Positions 32,188 to 44,168 are shown, counted from the stretch's first letter. The stretch: DNA of 64,000 bases from Amphiduros pacificus (GCA_949316495.1 OX439004.1:35284904-35348903); one strand, 5' to 3'. Made by a program: numbers and translations. The notes: generated by a model not told the origin, from the letters alone.

Positions 32188-34102
32188 GGGCCAGGTCAAG
32201 CCATGGTTAACATCAACATGAAAATTTCAAATGCATAAAAAGACTACATTCTTTATGGCATTGCATAGTAATTGCTTTCTAGTTTCTGCAACACTTTTTA
32301 TTTTTATTATAAGTTGATTAGTTAAAAAGTTATGGTAGTTAGAAGATAGAAGACTTTTAGAGCCCATGATTGTGCGGAAATCAACATTTGTGCATCATAT
32401 TTTAAAATATTGCTATTATCCTAATAATGACAAAGAAATTTACTTCATTGTATTTTAACAACATTTAAACATCCCTCTAACAAAGTTTTCACTCAAAATG
32501 CAAATTGTTGATGATTTTGGTGTAAAAATGAGCTTTTTATAATTTAGTGGTTTATGAGTCCGTTACTTGTGAGTCGGTTACCAAAAACAGCTAAAAGTTT
32601 TTCTCACAAAAAATGTTTTAGACTGTAAGACTTGATATTGTCTGAAAGAAAGCTTTTTTATATGCAGATTGAATAGCATCATAAATTAAAAAAAAAAAAT
32701 ATTTAGAAAAAAAAATTATGAGCTATTATTTTTGTGTGAGTCAGTTACCAATCATGGTAACCGACTCACACATGTTAGTCATTAATCATTTTTCAGTATG
32801 GATACTTTTAATAAATGGTTTGTTTTATTCTGTTTCACAATATTTGTCCTAGAAACAAACTATAGAATAAAAATAATTTATAAATCATGTTTCTAATACT
32901 TCTAACACATATAATTAACATGCTAATCATAAGACAGATCTCACACACACACTACATTGGTACCGCTAAAGCACAGTAAAAAATGACACCAACTCTTCTT
33001 TCCAAAAGTGGAATTATGAAAAGGGATTATTCTGATTTAGCAAGAAGTGACACTTAGACTGTACATATTGGAACTCACCCTGCCACTTGCCACATCTTTT
33101 CTGACATATTGTTACTTCCATTGTTCCAGCCATGCTAGGAAGCCACCCCTCCCCTGGAAGCCACCCCTCCCCTGGACATTGACTGGTGCCTACTGCCTAG
33201 TGTTTTCACAAGGACATGTAGAAGTTGCACATGCCATACATATTGAGGGCATAAAGTTAACATGTCATTTTTTGTGACATCTTCAGTCTCTATTGGCCAG
33301 GGGTTAATCTAACATGTCTATTTTTCTTAGGTGCAATTTGTGGCATCACCATTGTGTCTACACCTGATATGCTAATGGTCATTCTAACATGTCAATCTTT
33401 GTGACATCTCTGGCATGGTAAAATGTCCACCCAGAAGATGAGACCATCATATCTCATTCAGTGTTCCAGTGTTAAACATCATTCTTATCAAGACCAACTA
33501 CTTTTGAAAAATACCATGGGCCTCAGTGCAGCTGAGAAGCAGCGTCGCTACAGGGAGCGCAAAAAAAACTCCATTTCTTGTTTTTACTATCCAACATTAC
33601 TTTTATTGCATATACAGTGTAAAAAATGAATGTCTAACTGTTTGCAAATCTGCAATTCTGGGGTTTGATATTTAAAAATGTGAACAAACATTTGTGAGTC
33701 GGTTACCATGTGAGTCGGTTACCAGTCCTTAAGTTGAATTCACATTAATTTTATTATGAAATAAAAGTTCACATTTCCCAATATTTGGTCATGTGTTACT
33801 TAAATATATGTGGAATGATAATGTATAACTATTTTAATAAAATTCATTAAAGAACCGCATCTCGTGGCATTTTGTGTATAACCCTCAAATTTGATGTTAA
33901 CTTTCTGTGAGTCGGTTACCGACCACAAATTTTCATTTATTTCCAAAAAAAAATTATTTTTTAAAAATTATTTTTTATTCACATAAAATTACCCATTAGA
34001 ACCTATCTTTACATGCATTAAAAATATATATAAAGTTATTGGTTGTAAAATTATATCCATTTATCTGTGAAACTGTGAGTCGGTTACTGCTTGACCTGGC
34101 CC
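32188..34102. mobile_element. 1.9 kb inverted-repeat element with GTGAGTCGGTTACC motifs
   Basis: The ends are GGGCCAGGTCAAGC (32,188) and its exact reverse complement GCTTGACCTGGCCC (to 34,102). Inside, the motif GTGAGTCGGTTACC or a close variant occurs at 32,569, 32,734, 32,756 (inverted), 33,694, 33,710, 33,907 and 34,075. It looks like a DNA transposon with subterminal repeats. A short frame at 33,511 (MGLSAAEKQRRYRERKKN) resembles the N-terminus of a dispersed invertebrate protein family. No intact transposase is seen and I could not make out a target-site duplication. It may be non-autonomous. Confidence 0.65.
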
Positions 34103-34620
34103 ACTATTTTTACTCTGTTTACAAGTTTGCTGTTCCTAGAAATGAGGGCCCCTTCCTAGAATCCAGGCACAGGACTACTCCTCTCCTTTAAAGTCTAGCT
34201 CTCTGTTCTGTGTCAAATAATAATACCCTATCACAAACTAGGTCACTTGAGTTATAGTTCATATGACAGGTCATGACCCTGCAGGTAGGCAAATGAGGTA
34301 CTTACTAGCCAATTGGGTTTCCAGAAAATAGGACAGGCTGGGCTGAGAACTTGGCTGCTTGTGCTGGTCTATTTTAAATACACCATGCACAGGGGACAAC
34401 CCTCAGTTCAGCACTGTACCTACAACTATACTAACAGTGTTGAATTAAAATATATCTTCAAAAACTACATCTCAAGTGTTATCACTGCTCACAACATTGC
34501 AATAAGTCAAATACCAATACGTCAAATATCCAGGAGATAGATCATTAAGTATTAAGGGGGTGGGAAATACAATCCCAATTTTGTCTTTGGAAGCAAAACG
34601 TATCTTGACATGTACTTTTG

Positions 34621-34826
34621 CCCACGACAAAGTCTGAACAATATCTTAAAATTCAAGGGTTATTTTAATTGAGCAGATTGTATAGATTGTTTGTTTGTTT
34701 GTCTGTTTGTTTGTTATTGGTTTTTGCCCACGACAAAGTCTGAACAATATCTTAAAATTCAAGGGTTATTTTAATTGAGCAGATTGTATAGATTGTTTGT
34801 TTGTTTGTCTGTTTGTTTGTTATGGG
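34621..34826. repeat. 106-bp tandem duplication ending in a (TTTG)n tract
   Basis: CCCACGACAAAGTCTGAACA recurs at 34,621 and 34,727 with the same following 90 bases and a (TTTG)n run. The run resembles the SINE tail, so the duplication probably arose at the SINE insertion. Confidence 0.9.
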
Positions 34827-35047
34827 TTTTACATTATTTCAGTCATTTCGTGATGAGACCAGGTCCTTGGCATGACAACCCACCCGGTCACAGATTTACA
34901 AAGACAATGGGTTAACCCTTTGACGTGGGCCTCAGCTCATTGTATCAAGAATTCAATCTCGGCATGGCCGGGGATCGAACCCACAACCAAAGAGGAACTG
35001 TCGCTAATAACCTGGCGCTCTATCCAACTGCTCCACGGCCTGTGGCT
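34827..35047 (-). mobile_element. tRNA-derived SINE, copy B (internally deleted)
   Basis: Same family as copy A, minus orientation, lacking part of the body. The head retains a box-B-like GGTTCGATCCCCGGCC and the tail merges with the (TTTG)n run at 34,800-34,826. Confidence 0.8.
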
Positions 35048-36146
35048 GTCTTAATTGTATGCAAAGAATGCATACAATGCAGAATACATTTACAGTGTTA
35101 AAATACATTCCCTATTAAAATGAAAGCATTAATGACATCAATCAATATTTAAACACTGCAATAATTGAATTATAAGGTATGATTACAAGTATATTTTTTT
35201 CCAAAATAGTATTTTGTCCTAATTTTCCTGTATTATAGTTTGATAAGAAATGAAGAAGACAAATAAATTAGTTCTGTAGATTACATTACAGGAGTAGGAT
35301 TGTGTTTAGCTGTGTTTATTTCATTTAATTGGGAAGTAAATTCACTGTGATCCTAGTGAAACAGGTTTCTCATTTTCATTTGTATAATTTGGAAATAAAA
35401 AGGAAGTTTGGCAAACAGATATGTGAAGAGAGGTGAAAAATCCTTATTTTGTAAATGGTCAAGTGCATATTTTACCTCTATATTTCTCTTATTAAAGTTT
35501 TTGAAAAGTATATAATCTGATTCACTGGGATCACAGTAAGTATTGTTAAGATCACTTTTACAGCGTTGTTTGGAAATCCACTTTATTATGGTCCCACAAT
35601 CTGCAGAATATTTTGACATGATAAAATTTTGGAGTAGTGACATATTACTACGCCACTTTTTAAGTGTTAAAAAAATAAGAAATTTTCAATATATAGAAAA
35701 AAATTCCATTGTGGTTTTCAAATTAAATCAATAGTTCTATTACAAAAATAAATATCATATAAGTGATAGTCATTTAATCTTAGAAAGTTTTAATTAAAAG
35801 GGATCTCTTTTTGACAGTTGAGCAATTTTCCCATACTTTTTTGAAAACATTCTACTTTGGCGTAAAAAGAAAATAGATCCCTGAAAAAACTGCCACCGGA
35901 GGACACTCACTACCAAAACTCATAAATACCCATACCCTTTCCCTATTTTCATTATTTTCTATAAAAATATTTCACGGTAACAATTATCATAGTTTGGTAA
36001 AATACATTTTATTTTTTCAAAAGAAAGATACAAAAATTATAATTTTATCATTGTTATTTGAATAAAACTGTAAAAGCTGAATTCTTCTTAAGCATGCTCA
36101 ATTTCGAAGTGATGTATCATTTTATTTCGATGTAAACATCCATGTC
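35048..36146. other. Non-coding stretch in gene B intron 1
   Basis: AT-rich sequence without a convincing exon or RNA gene. Open frames on both strands near 35,350-35,730 are low-complexity and unsupported. Confidence 0.45.
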
Positions 36147-36960
36147 TGGGTGCAATAATTACCTCCTCTTCCTCCTCCTCCTCCTCCTTCTCCTCCTGCA
36201 ATAATTACCTCCTCCTCCTCCTCCTGCAATAATTACCTCCTCCTCCTTCTCCTCATCCTCCTGCAATAATTACCTCCTCCTTCTCCTCATCCTCCTGCAA
36301 TAATTACGTCCTCCTCCTCCTCTGGTTGAGGGGGGCTGGTGATGAGGCCAGGTCTGGGTGAAATAATTACCTCCTCCTCCTATGGTAGCGTGGGGGGCTG
36401 GGGATGGGACCAGGTCTGGGTGAAATAATCACCTCCTCCTCCTCCTACTCCTATGGTTGCGTGGGGGGCTGGGGATGGGACCAGGTCTGGGTGCAATAAT
36501 TATCTCCTCCTCCTATGGTAGCGTGGGGGGCTGGGGATGGGACCAGGTCTGGGTGCAATAATTATCTCCTCCTCCTATGGTAGCGTGGGGGGCTGGGGAT
36601 GGGACCAGGTCTGGGTGCAATAATTATCTCCTCCTCCTATGGTAGCGTGGGGGGCTGGGGATGGGACCAGGTCTGGGTGCAATAATTATCTCCTCCTCCT
36701 ATGGTAGCGTGGGGGGCTGGGGATGGAGCCAGGTCTGGGTGCAATAATTATCTCCTCCTCCTATGGTAGCGTGGGGGGCTGGGGATGGGGCCAGGTCTGG
36801 GTGCAATAATTACCTCTTCCTCTGGAATTACCTCCTCCTCTGGTAGCGCGGGGGAGGGGGCCAGGTCTGGGTGCAATAATTATCTCCTCCTCCTTATTCT
36901 CCTCCTCATCTCCCTCCTCCTCCTTCTCCTCTTCTTCATCTCCCTCCTCCTCGTCTTTCT
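36147..36960. repeat. 62-bp minisatellite with CTCCTC tracts
   Basis: Units contain a CTC/CCT run, GGTAGCGTGGGGGGCTGGGG, then CCAGGTCTGGGTGCAATAAT. Five units at 36,430-36,800 are spaced 62 bp; flanking units are degenerate and dominated by (CTC)n. It is strongly polypyrimidine on the top strand. Confidence 0.9.
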
Positions 36961-37899
36961 CTGTTCTATGTGTTATATGTGTCTCTTCTTGTGATTGGTT
37001 TAATTTGAACCGGTGCATGTATTCTTGCCAGTTGCGGAATTGATCCGTGATGGGGAAATATTGGTCGGGTGGTGTCCTCCAAGCCTTAATCTCTCATGTC
37101 TTTATGGACGCTTTATTCTTTATAGGCCACAGACAGTCTCCATTATTAATAGTTTCAAGGAGTTGTGCAGTTCTGGTTCTGATAAAGTGTGTAACAACAT
37201 GGAAATGGGCAATCGGCCAATGAATATTAAATGTGGGTTGCTCATATTGTGTTGAAGAAGGATGGAAAGGATATTCTCCGCAGAAAGCTTTGGTATTAAA
37301 TTTCAAACCATAGAGAAAAAATACTTTTCCAAGTTCAAACTTAACAAACTTAAATGGTACAGAATATAATAGTATACAAAGTTGTCATAAAACAGATACT
37401 TGCATTGTATGATCACATAAAACCACATTTGTAGCAATGCCTTCTTTTTATTGATTCGCTCCGAAACTCCTGAAGTGGCATTTTTTTAATTTTTAAAAAT
37501 CCGAATTTAATACCTCACGTGACAATGATAAAAAATCAGTGATGTTCTTAAAACTAACAATTGCAAATTATTTAGATTTTTCAGCCTCTCAAATGGGACT
37601 TGAAATAGATATTTGAGATGAAATAGTATCCTCATTATCAATATAGAATGTTTATACCTGACACATAATAACGCGTAATCGCATTCTGTATACCTTTCCC
37701 AACTGGTTACTAACATAAGGTGTATCTCAATTTCCCGGCCACTTATCTGATTCATTTATGAAATGCTATACTTTCATGAAATGGTCAAGGAACATGGAGA
37801 GAATTTTGCCAGACATTTGCTTGTATTCATGTGGTCAAGATAGATAACTGTATTCGACGTCTAAAACCTTAAATTAAGAAAGATTTTTTAAAAACTTAC

Positions 37900-37965
37900 T
37901 TTGCCATGGCAGAGGCAGAATAACAAGATCACAGCAAAGGAAATTCTCTGTTCCATTACCACCAT
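37900..37965 (-). CDS. Signal-peptide exon, probably the first coding exon of gene B
   Basis: On the minus strand this reads MVVMEQRISFAVILLFCLCH then GK, and ends at AAA|GTAAGT, phase 0. It is a textbook signal peptide followed by a consensus donor. The next downstream minus-strand exon that could accept it is the Cys-rich exon at 27,053, also phase 0, which lacks its own signal peptide. The link is inferred; it implies a 10.8 kb intron. With it gene B encodes about 1,112 residues: signal, Cys-rich, TM, linker, ZU5, UPA, Death. Confidence 0.6.
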
Positions 37966-38299
37966 TAAGAAGAAACAAATCCAGATATTTCTGACACCAG
38001 CTAATACGTAATGTCCCAAATAGGTCTTCCTTATACAATATGAGAAATAACGTCCTGGGGATTCCCCAAATGGCTTGGGCTGAAAGCTTACTGGGTAAGC
38101 CAGCCATCCATATCTTAAATGCATAAATAATATTGAGGGTCTACCAATAGTGACACAACCATATATGGAATAGAATTTGTGGAATATATAGATCTTAATT
38201 CACATCTATTTATCTAAGAAATTGGTTTATTGTAGTAAGATACATTTTTACCATAAACATGATAAAGTGCAAAGTTGTCAACGTTACTACAAAATTGAT

Positions 38300-39830
38300 A
38301 TTTGTGATTATTGAGATAGAGGCCCTGGCTGTGATTATTAAGATGGAGGTCATGGCTGTGATTATTAAGATAGAGTCCATGGTTGTGATTATCAAGATGG
38401 AGGTCAACACTGTTATTATTAAGATGGAGGCAATGGGTGTGATTATTGAGATAGAGGCCCTGGCTGTGACTATCGAGATAGAGGCCATGACTGTGATTAT
38501 TAAGATAGAGTCCATGGTTGTGATTATCAAGATGGAGGTCAACACTGTTATTATCAAGATGGAGGCCCTGGCTATGTTTACTAAGATGGAGGCCATGGTT
38601 GTGATTATTAAGATGGAGGCCCTGGCTGTGATTATTGAGATAGAAGCCATGGCTATGATTATTAAAATAGAGCCTATGGCTGTGATTATTAAGATGGAGG
38701 CCATGGCTGTGACTATTAAGATAGAGGCCCTGGCTGTGATTATTAAGATAGAGGCCATGGTTGTGATGATTAAGATAGAGGCCATGACTGTGATGATTAA
38801 GATAGAGTCCACGGCTGTGATGATTAAGATAGAGTCCATGGCTGTGACTATTAAGATGGAGGCCATGGTTGTGATTATTAAGATTGAGGCCATGGTTGTG
38901 ATTATTAAGATAGAGGCCCTGGCTGTGATTATTAAGATAGAGGCCATGACTGTGATTATTAAGATAGAGGCCATGACTGTGATGATTAAGATAGAGGCCA
39001 TGGCTGTGATGATTAAGATAGAGTCCATGGCTGTGATGATTAAGATAGAGGCCATGGTTGTGATTATTAAGATGGAGGCCATGGCTGTGACTATTAAGAT
39101 AGAGGCCATGACTGTGATGATTAAGATAGAGGCCATGGCTGTGATGATTAAGATAGAGGCCATGGCTGTGATGATTAAGATAGAGTCCATGGCTGTGATG
39201 ATTAAGATAGAGGCCATGGTTGTGATTATTAAGATGGAGGCCATGGCTGTGACTATTAAGATGGAGGCCATGGTTGTGATTATTAAGATGGAGGCCATGG
39301 TTGTGATTATTAAGATAGAGGCCCTGGCTGTGATTATTAAGATAGAGACCATGGTTGTGATTATTATTACCACAGATGCCACGGTTATGAATATACTCAT
39401 ATGTGCTATAATTATGATCATTGACATTGATTATTGAGATACAGGCCATGGTTGTGATTATTATTATTATTGAGATTAAGATAGAGGCCTGGCTGTGATT
39501 ATTGAGATGGAGGCCATGGTTGTGATTATTAAGATAGAGGCCATGGTTGTGTCTATTACCATAGATGCAATGGTTACGATTATTATGATAGAGAACATCT
39601 TTATAATTATTATGATAGAGGCCATAGTAATGATAATAATTATAATGATGATGATGATGATCGTAGTTGTCAACATTGCCATAAAAGTCTCACTCTCATT
39701 ATTACAACATATGCCATGGCTATGATTATCTGGAGGCTATAGTTATGATGATTATGATAGAGGTCAGGTGTATGATTATAAAGGTCATGGTTTCCTTTAT
39801 TATGATAGGGGCCATTATTATTTTCCCTAC
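38300..39830. repeat. 27-bp minisatellite (GATTATTAAGATAGAGGCCA-type units)
   Basis: About 45 units from 38,300 to 39,560, then a decayed AT/TG-rich extension. The 27-bp period leaves long open frames of 392-411 codons in three registers (VIIKIEAMA on +, ILIITAMAS and GLYLNNHSH on -). None has a start context, splice signals or non-repeat coding sequence. I read it as non-coding, upstream of gene B. Confidence 0.9.
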
Positions 39831-40225
39831 AACACAAAGTTTTGCAAATAATGTCTTATCGCAGCAATGTTTCCTGTCCCATTTCGTCCCATTTCGCACA
39901 TCCTACTGGTTTGTGCCTTCATGTCCATGTTTCTGTCAAAGATGATGCCAAAGTTGATGCCAAGATGATGCCAAAGTCACTTTTAATAACAGTACCGATT
40001 TCATGTATAATAACATAACTGTCTCTTATTAGCACAAACAAGCATTTCTCTTTTGCCATCATCTAGATTCATCTTGTTTGCAATCAAGAAGGAACTGACA
40101 TCGCTTATATTTTTCACGTTCAAGTCTAGATATACATTGCAATGAGTTCAGCAAGAAGCGACATGTAGACTGTGAACAGAATGGGTCCCAAGGTAGAACC
40201 TTGTGTGACTCCATACTTGATGGAC

Positions 40226-41298
40226 TTAAGATGAGTCACCACCCCTTAGCCAATTAGCCATTTTCTGACCTGTTTTCGGGTGCAACTTTGGACTAAAATG
40301 CTTATAACATGAAAAATACTTGTGTGAAATTAAGAAATTTTACACTCTGAATCTTCACATGATTATCTATCAAGGGTACAGTTTCTTATCCCTGTACCTA
40401 AAATTTATTTAGCACAATTTGATGCTGAACGTGAGTATATCTGATCAGAGGCATGACACATGAAATGTCTTCTAATATCAACAGGATCAATATTGAAGTA
40501 TATAATATGTATGGATATCGAAATATAATTACGGGTACTTGCTGCAAATGGTTGATACACCAAACCTAATTGTAGTATGGTAATCACCGACACCAATGGT
40601 GGCACAATTGACACATCAATACACAATACCTTATGTTTGCTGATCATTCACAAATAGACATTCTATCAGGAATGCATTTATTCATGAATTATGCTAAAGC
40701 CATGGACATAACTGACACATTGTATAAGATGAGCTCATACCAATATTAGACATGTGTGAGTGGTGGCAGGTGTCAGTATGGACATGACATGTCTAAAGTG
40801 TTAAACTCTGCATATGGTGTGAATATCAAGCTGACAAGTAGGATTAGCCAACTGGGTGTCACTGATGTGTTGTGAATGTATTTATATATAAACAATGATA
40901 TGAAAAAACAATTATGACTATATGATTGGTTTGTTCATGTTTATTTTCGTTAATATTGGCTTATTTTATAATGTCAATGTGCCATCAGTGGTGAATGTCC
41001 AGTGAACATGGTGAAAGTCATAGATTGCAATTGCTGCTACCCAGCAAGTACAGAGTGTACACAAGTCATTATGACCAGTTGCGAATTGACATGTTTTCTT
41101 TCCAATTATGGTGAAGGGATTGTTGTTAAAATCCAATCTCTATTGAAATATACAAAAATGTCTTTTTGGTCAACTTTTAATATTCATATCATTTAACTTG
41201 ATATACCAAAATGTAGGTCTTTGCATGGAGTATTGTAATGTGGAAAAAAGTGAAAATGACATTTTTGATCCATTCTAAGGGGTAGTGACTCACCTTAA
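40226..41298. mobile_element. TTAA-flanked non-autonomous DNA transposon, about 1.07 kb
   Basis: Ends GATGAGTCACCACCCCTTAG (from 40,230) and, on the other strand, GGTGAGTCACTACCCCTTAG (to 41,294), 18 of 20 identical. Each is bordered by TTAA (40,226-40,229 and 41,295-41,298). TTAA target duplication is the hallmark of piggyBac-type elements. No transposase frame is inside, so it is a MITE-like derivative. Confidence 0.7.
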
Positions 41299-41837
41299 GG
41301 GTGGACCTTTGTACATCAACTCTGACACATTATTTCCAAACCATAAAATATGACCTATTCTACTCTAAGGCATGAACAGTCACTATAGAATTTTACTCAA
41401 ATGCTGCTGAAAGATCTGAAGCAGTAATATTACTGACTTCAAACAGATATCATGATTATGATTATTTAGAGGTCATGTTTATCATATAAGAACAAAGGGA
41501 ACATGGAAAAAAGACCAATGTTACAATAGGGGCATACAGATCATGTTGTGTCAATAGTTATGTACACACATTCTTAGTTTTCTGGCCCTCTGGGGTATAC
41601 ATGGTTGATATATGAGATAACATAATTATTTACATGTTATCCATGGAGTAAAGAGAGATGGAGAGACAGCAGAGAGTTAAGCCAATTAGCAGCCAATTAG
41701 TGCTGGGCAAGGCTGGCTCAGCCAGCAGTGGGGTGTTATCTCCTTTGGTGTGCATGTGCATTGTCCACCGGCAGCCAGCAGCCTGGAAATCTGAGTGTTT
41801 GCTTATCAGTAAAACCCACTGGCACCTCACACACTGC

Positions 41838-41845
41838 TATAAATA
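41838..41845 (+). promoter_or_regulatory. TATA box of the small CxxC gene
   Basis: TATAAATA, about 160 bp before the ATG at 42,000, in a locally GC-richer stretch. No other core element was assigned. Confidence 0.5.
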
Positions 41846-41999
41846 ACCATGGGAAATCCCTTCCAAAACGAGGCTGACCTCTTTGCTGGGAGGGAAGCCA
41901 GGTTTGTTTTGAAAATCTGGACAGATTGCTGTTTGTTTGAAAGTTGTATGATGATTTGTGGCAAAGTTACACTTTCAGGACCCACTTAGGATCAACCAA

Positions 42000-42021
42000 A
42001 TGGCCGATGAGAGCATGGAAG
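42000..42021 (+). CDS. First exon of a small CxxC protein (gene C)
   Basis: ATGGCCGATGAGAGCATGGA then AG|GTATGT: MADESME plus one base of a Gly codon, phase 1. It joins in frame to the exon at 42,537. Its ATG context (ACCAAATGG) is good and a TATA box lies upstream. Confidence 0.55.
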
Positions 42022-42536
42022 GTATGTATTTATAATCTGTATTATGTTAATGTTCCAGATTTTCCCTGATCATGAAAAACAGGATAATCAAAGTTTAAAA
42101 GTTCAGCTTTGTGTACATGTTAATTTCATGATGTTGCCCATTAGTACCCAACATGAAATCATGGTTCAAACTTAGTCAAACTTTTGACTCCCGCAGGCCA
42201 TGTGGTCACTTATCAATGCTTATAGGAGTGCATATATTGACATCAAAATGAACATTCTTTATGAAATCATGGCTATCATAGTAAATTGTAATTTTATGCA
42301 TGATTTTGGATAAAAAACGTGACATATTTTAAACTTCTGATAATTAGAAATCCTGCCAATGGCAAATATCCAAATATTTTGTTAATAAATCAGAATCATC
42401 GATAGTTTGCTGTCAACTGTTTTTCTTAAAATTCATTTATGTGGATAGAGCCCTTATTGTTTCTGAATTGGTTGTCATGATTGAGTTTTAAAGATAAATT
42501 TGATTGTCTGCTTAATTAGCTTAATATTTTTTACAG

Positions 42537-42757
42537 GGGCGCCAACCACCCTAGATGAATACTGCAGACTTTGTGGGAATGACAATGCCTTGAAATCAAG
42601 TTTTAGAAACTGTAATACTTGTAACATTTTGACTATTGTACCTGCAATAACAATAATGACAGTGAGAATACCACATGATCACAATTTGATAATTGTACAT
42701 GCAATAACAATAATGACAGTGAGAATACCACATGATCACAATATGATCATAAAGTAA
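42537..42757 (+). CDS. Second exon of gene C: CRLCGND zinc-binding-like motif and a duplicated 19-residue block
   Basis: Acceptor TTTTTTACAG at 42,536, phase 1. It encodes GAPTTLDEYCRLCGNDNALK, then CNTCNIL. The CRLC opening resembles the first half of a ZAD-type or other treble-clef zinc finger, but the second half is not clear. A 57-bp in-frame direct repeat follows (ITIMTVRIPHDHN twice). It stops at TAA (42,755) unless the overlapping donor AAA|GTAAGA at 42,754 is used. Function unknown. Confidence 0.5.
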
Positions 42758-42985
42758 GACATTTATTTGAAAATGTATACCTTACATTTAATATGTTCTG
42801 AGATGAATATTAGCATGATTAGTGCTATACAAGTGTTTATATGTATTTTTTATTGCAATAAACTTAAAAGTCTGACAATGTAAAATATTTCTCCTGTTTC
42901 TTACTGTTAATATTTTCATAGTTTAAAATCATGATTATAGAGCTACTTTTTGGTTTACAAAATTCAAAAGGGATTAAACATTTAC

Positions 42986-43166
42986 CTGTTTTTTGCCTGC
43001 ATTCCTCACAAAACCACTCTCCCTCAGGAACCTCCTCCTCTGTCAATCCCACACAACTCAAGTGAAACCATTCTAAATCACAAGTTGGGCTATCACATGC
43101 TATCATTTCTGGTGTTTCAGCTTGCAAGCAATGGCAATAAATCTGAGTGAAATCATCATCATCCAT
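42986..43166 (-). CDS. PHD-finger exon (gene on the minus strand)
   Basis: Starts MDDDDFTQIYCHCLQAETPE and ends at ACAG|GTAAAT (42,985), about 60 codons. The zinc ligands form a complete C4HC3 set: Cys11, 13, 24, 29, His35, Cys38, 53, 56, with the ING-type spacing PEMIACD..C..EWFHLSCVGL. PHD fingers of this kind read the histone H3 tail. The following exon was not located downstream, so the protein may be longer. It overlaps the locus of gene C in the opposite direction. Confidence 0.75.
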
Positions 43167-43768
43167 CTTTCAGGTAGCTTGCTAATCTGACATATGACCA
43201 CATAATTTCAAACTTTGATACTAACTACACAATTGTGAATATTTGACAGCTTGAATCATCACTTTGACAAGTGTCAGCAGTGTGAGCACATCTGCAGCAA
43301 GCCAGCAGCAGTCCGTGGCAGGGCCTGGCAGCCGGCCTGTGGCCAATTAGTGGGGGTGCGAGGCTGTTTAGATAAGGGTCACGGGACAACGCACATAGTA
43401 CCTTTGATCTGCCCCTTGCTGTTCCTCCATCTTAATTACTCCATGTGTTATCTAAGCGAAATCTACCTAAATAACATAACATTTCTTCAGCTATCAACAA
43501 AAAAGCTAATTCTAGGTATGAAAAATGCGTGAAAAATATATAAACCAGCAGACGGCAAAAAGACAAAATTGTTGAAAGAATTGCACAAATATTATAAATA
43601 TTGTGTAATCTGTTGATATTACTATAAATAGATGAAGGGAAACATTACTTTCCTTAATAGCCTTAATGTTTAATATGCGTATAGGCTCGGTTCGGTTAAT
43701 GTTATAAGGTGGCTTAGTTTTAAGTCTTCAGAAAGTTCCGCAAAGTATTGCAATGTTTAGATGCATTT

Positions 43769-43928
43769 ACTTGTTTGTATGTTTGGGTTGTACATCAGTT
43801 TCACCTTTATTTCAATTATTTCACGACGAGACCTAATTGTAGAAGATACACTGCTGTCTCACTGAATTACTGTGCCACAAGAATTTCACATGACATCCCA
43901 ACCAATCATATATTTACAAGGACAATTC
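43769..43928 (-). mobile_element. SINE copy F (3' part only)
   Basis: Carries the SINE tail and body (ATTTCACGACGAGACC, TACAAGGACAA) without the tRNA-like head. It is cut by the 30-bp minisatellite that follows. Confidence 0.65.
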
Positions 43929-43934
43929 CACCAT

Positions 43935-44168
43935 GCACATTGCCATCATCCATCATTTCAACATGTACCTTGCCATCATCTGTCATTTCAACATGTACCT
44001 TGCCATCATCTGTCATTTCACCATGTATTTTGCCATCATCTGTCATTTCAACATGTACCTTGCCATCATCTGTCATTTCACCATGTATCTTGCCATCATC
44101 TGTCATTTCAACATGTATCTTGCCATCATCTGTCATGTCACTATGCACCTGCCACCATCCATCATTTT
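43935..44168. repeat. 30-bp minisatellite (CATCTGTCATTTCAACATGT)
   Basis: About eight units of 30 bp alternating CATGTACCTTG and CATGTATCTTG variants. It stops a few bases past the stop codon of the large membrane-protein gene, so it lies in that gene's 3' UTR. Shadow frames are open on both strands. Confidence 0.9.

Noticed and set aside
38214-39449. Three 390-411 codon genes
   Set aside because: Pure 27-bp repeat translation in three registers with no flanking coding sequence.
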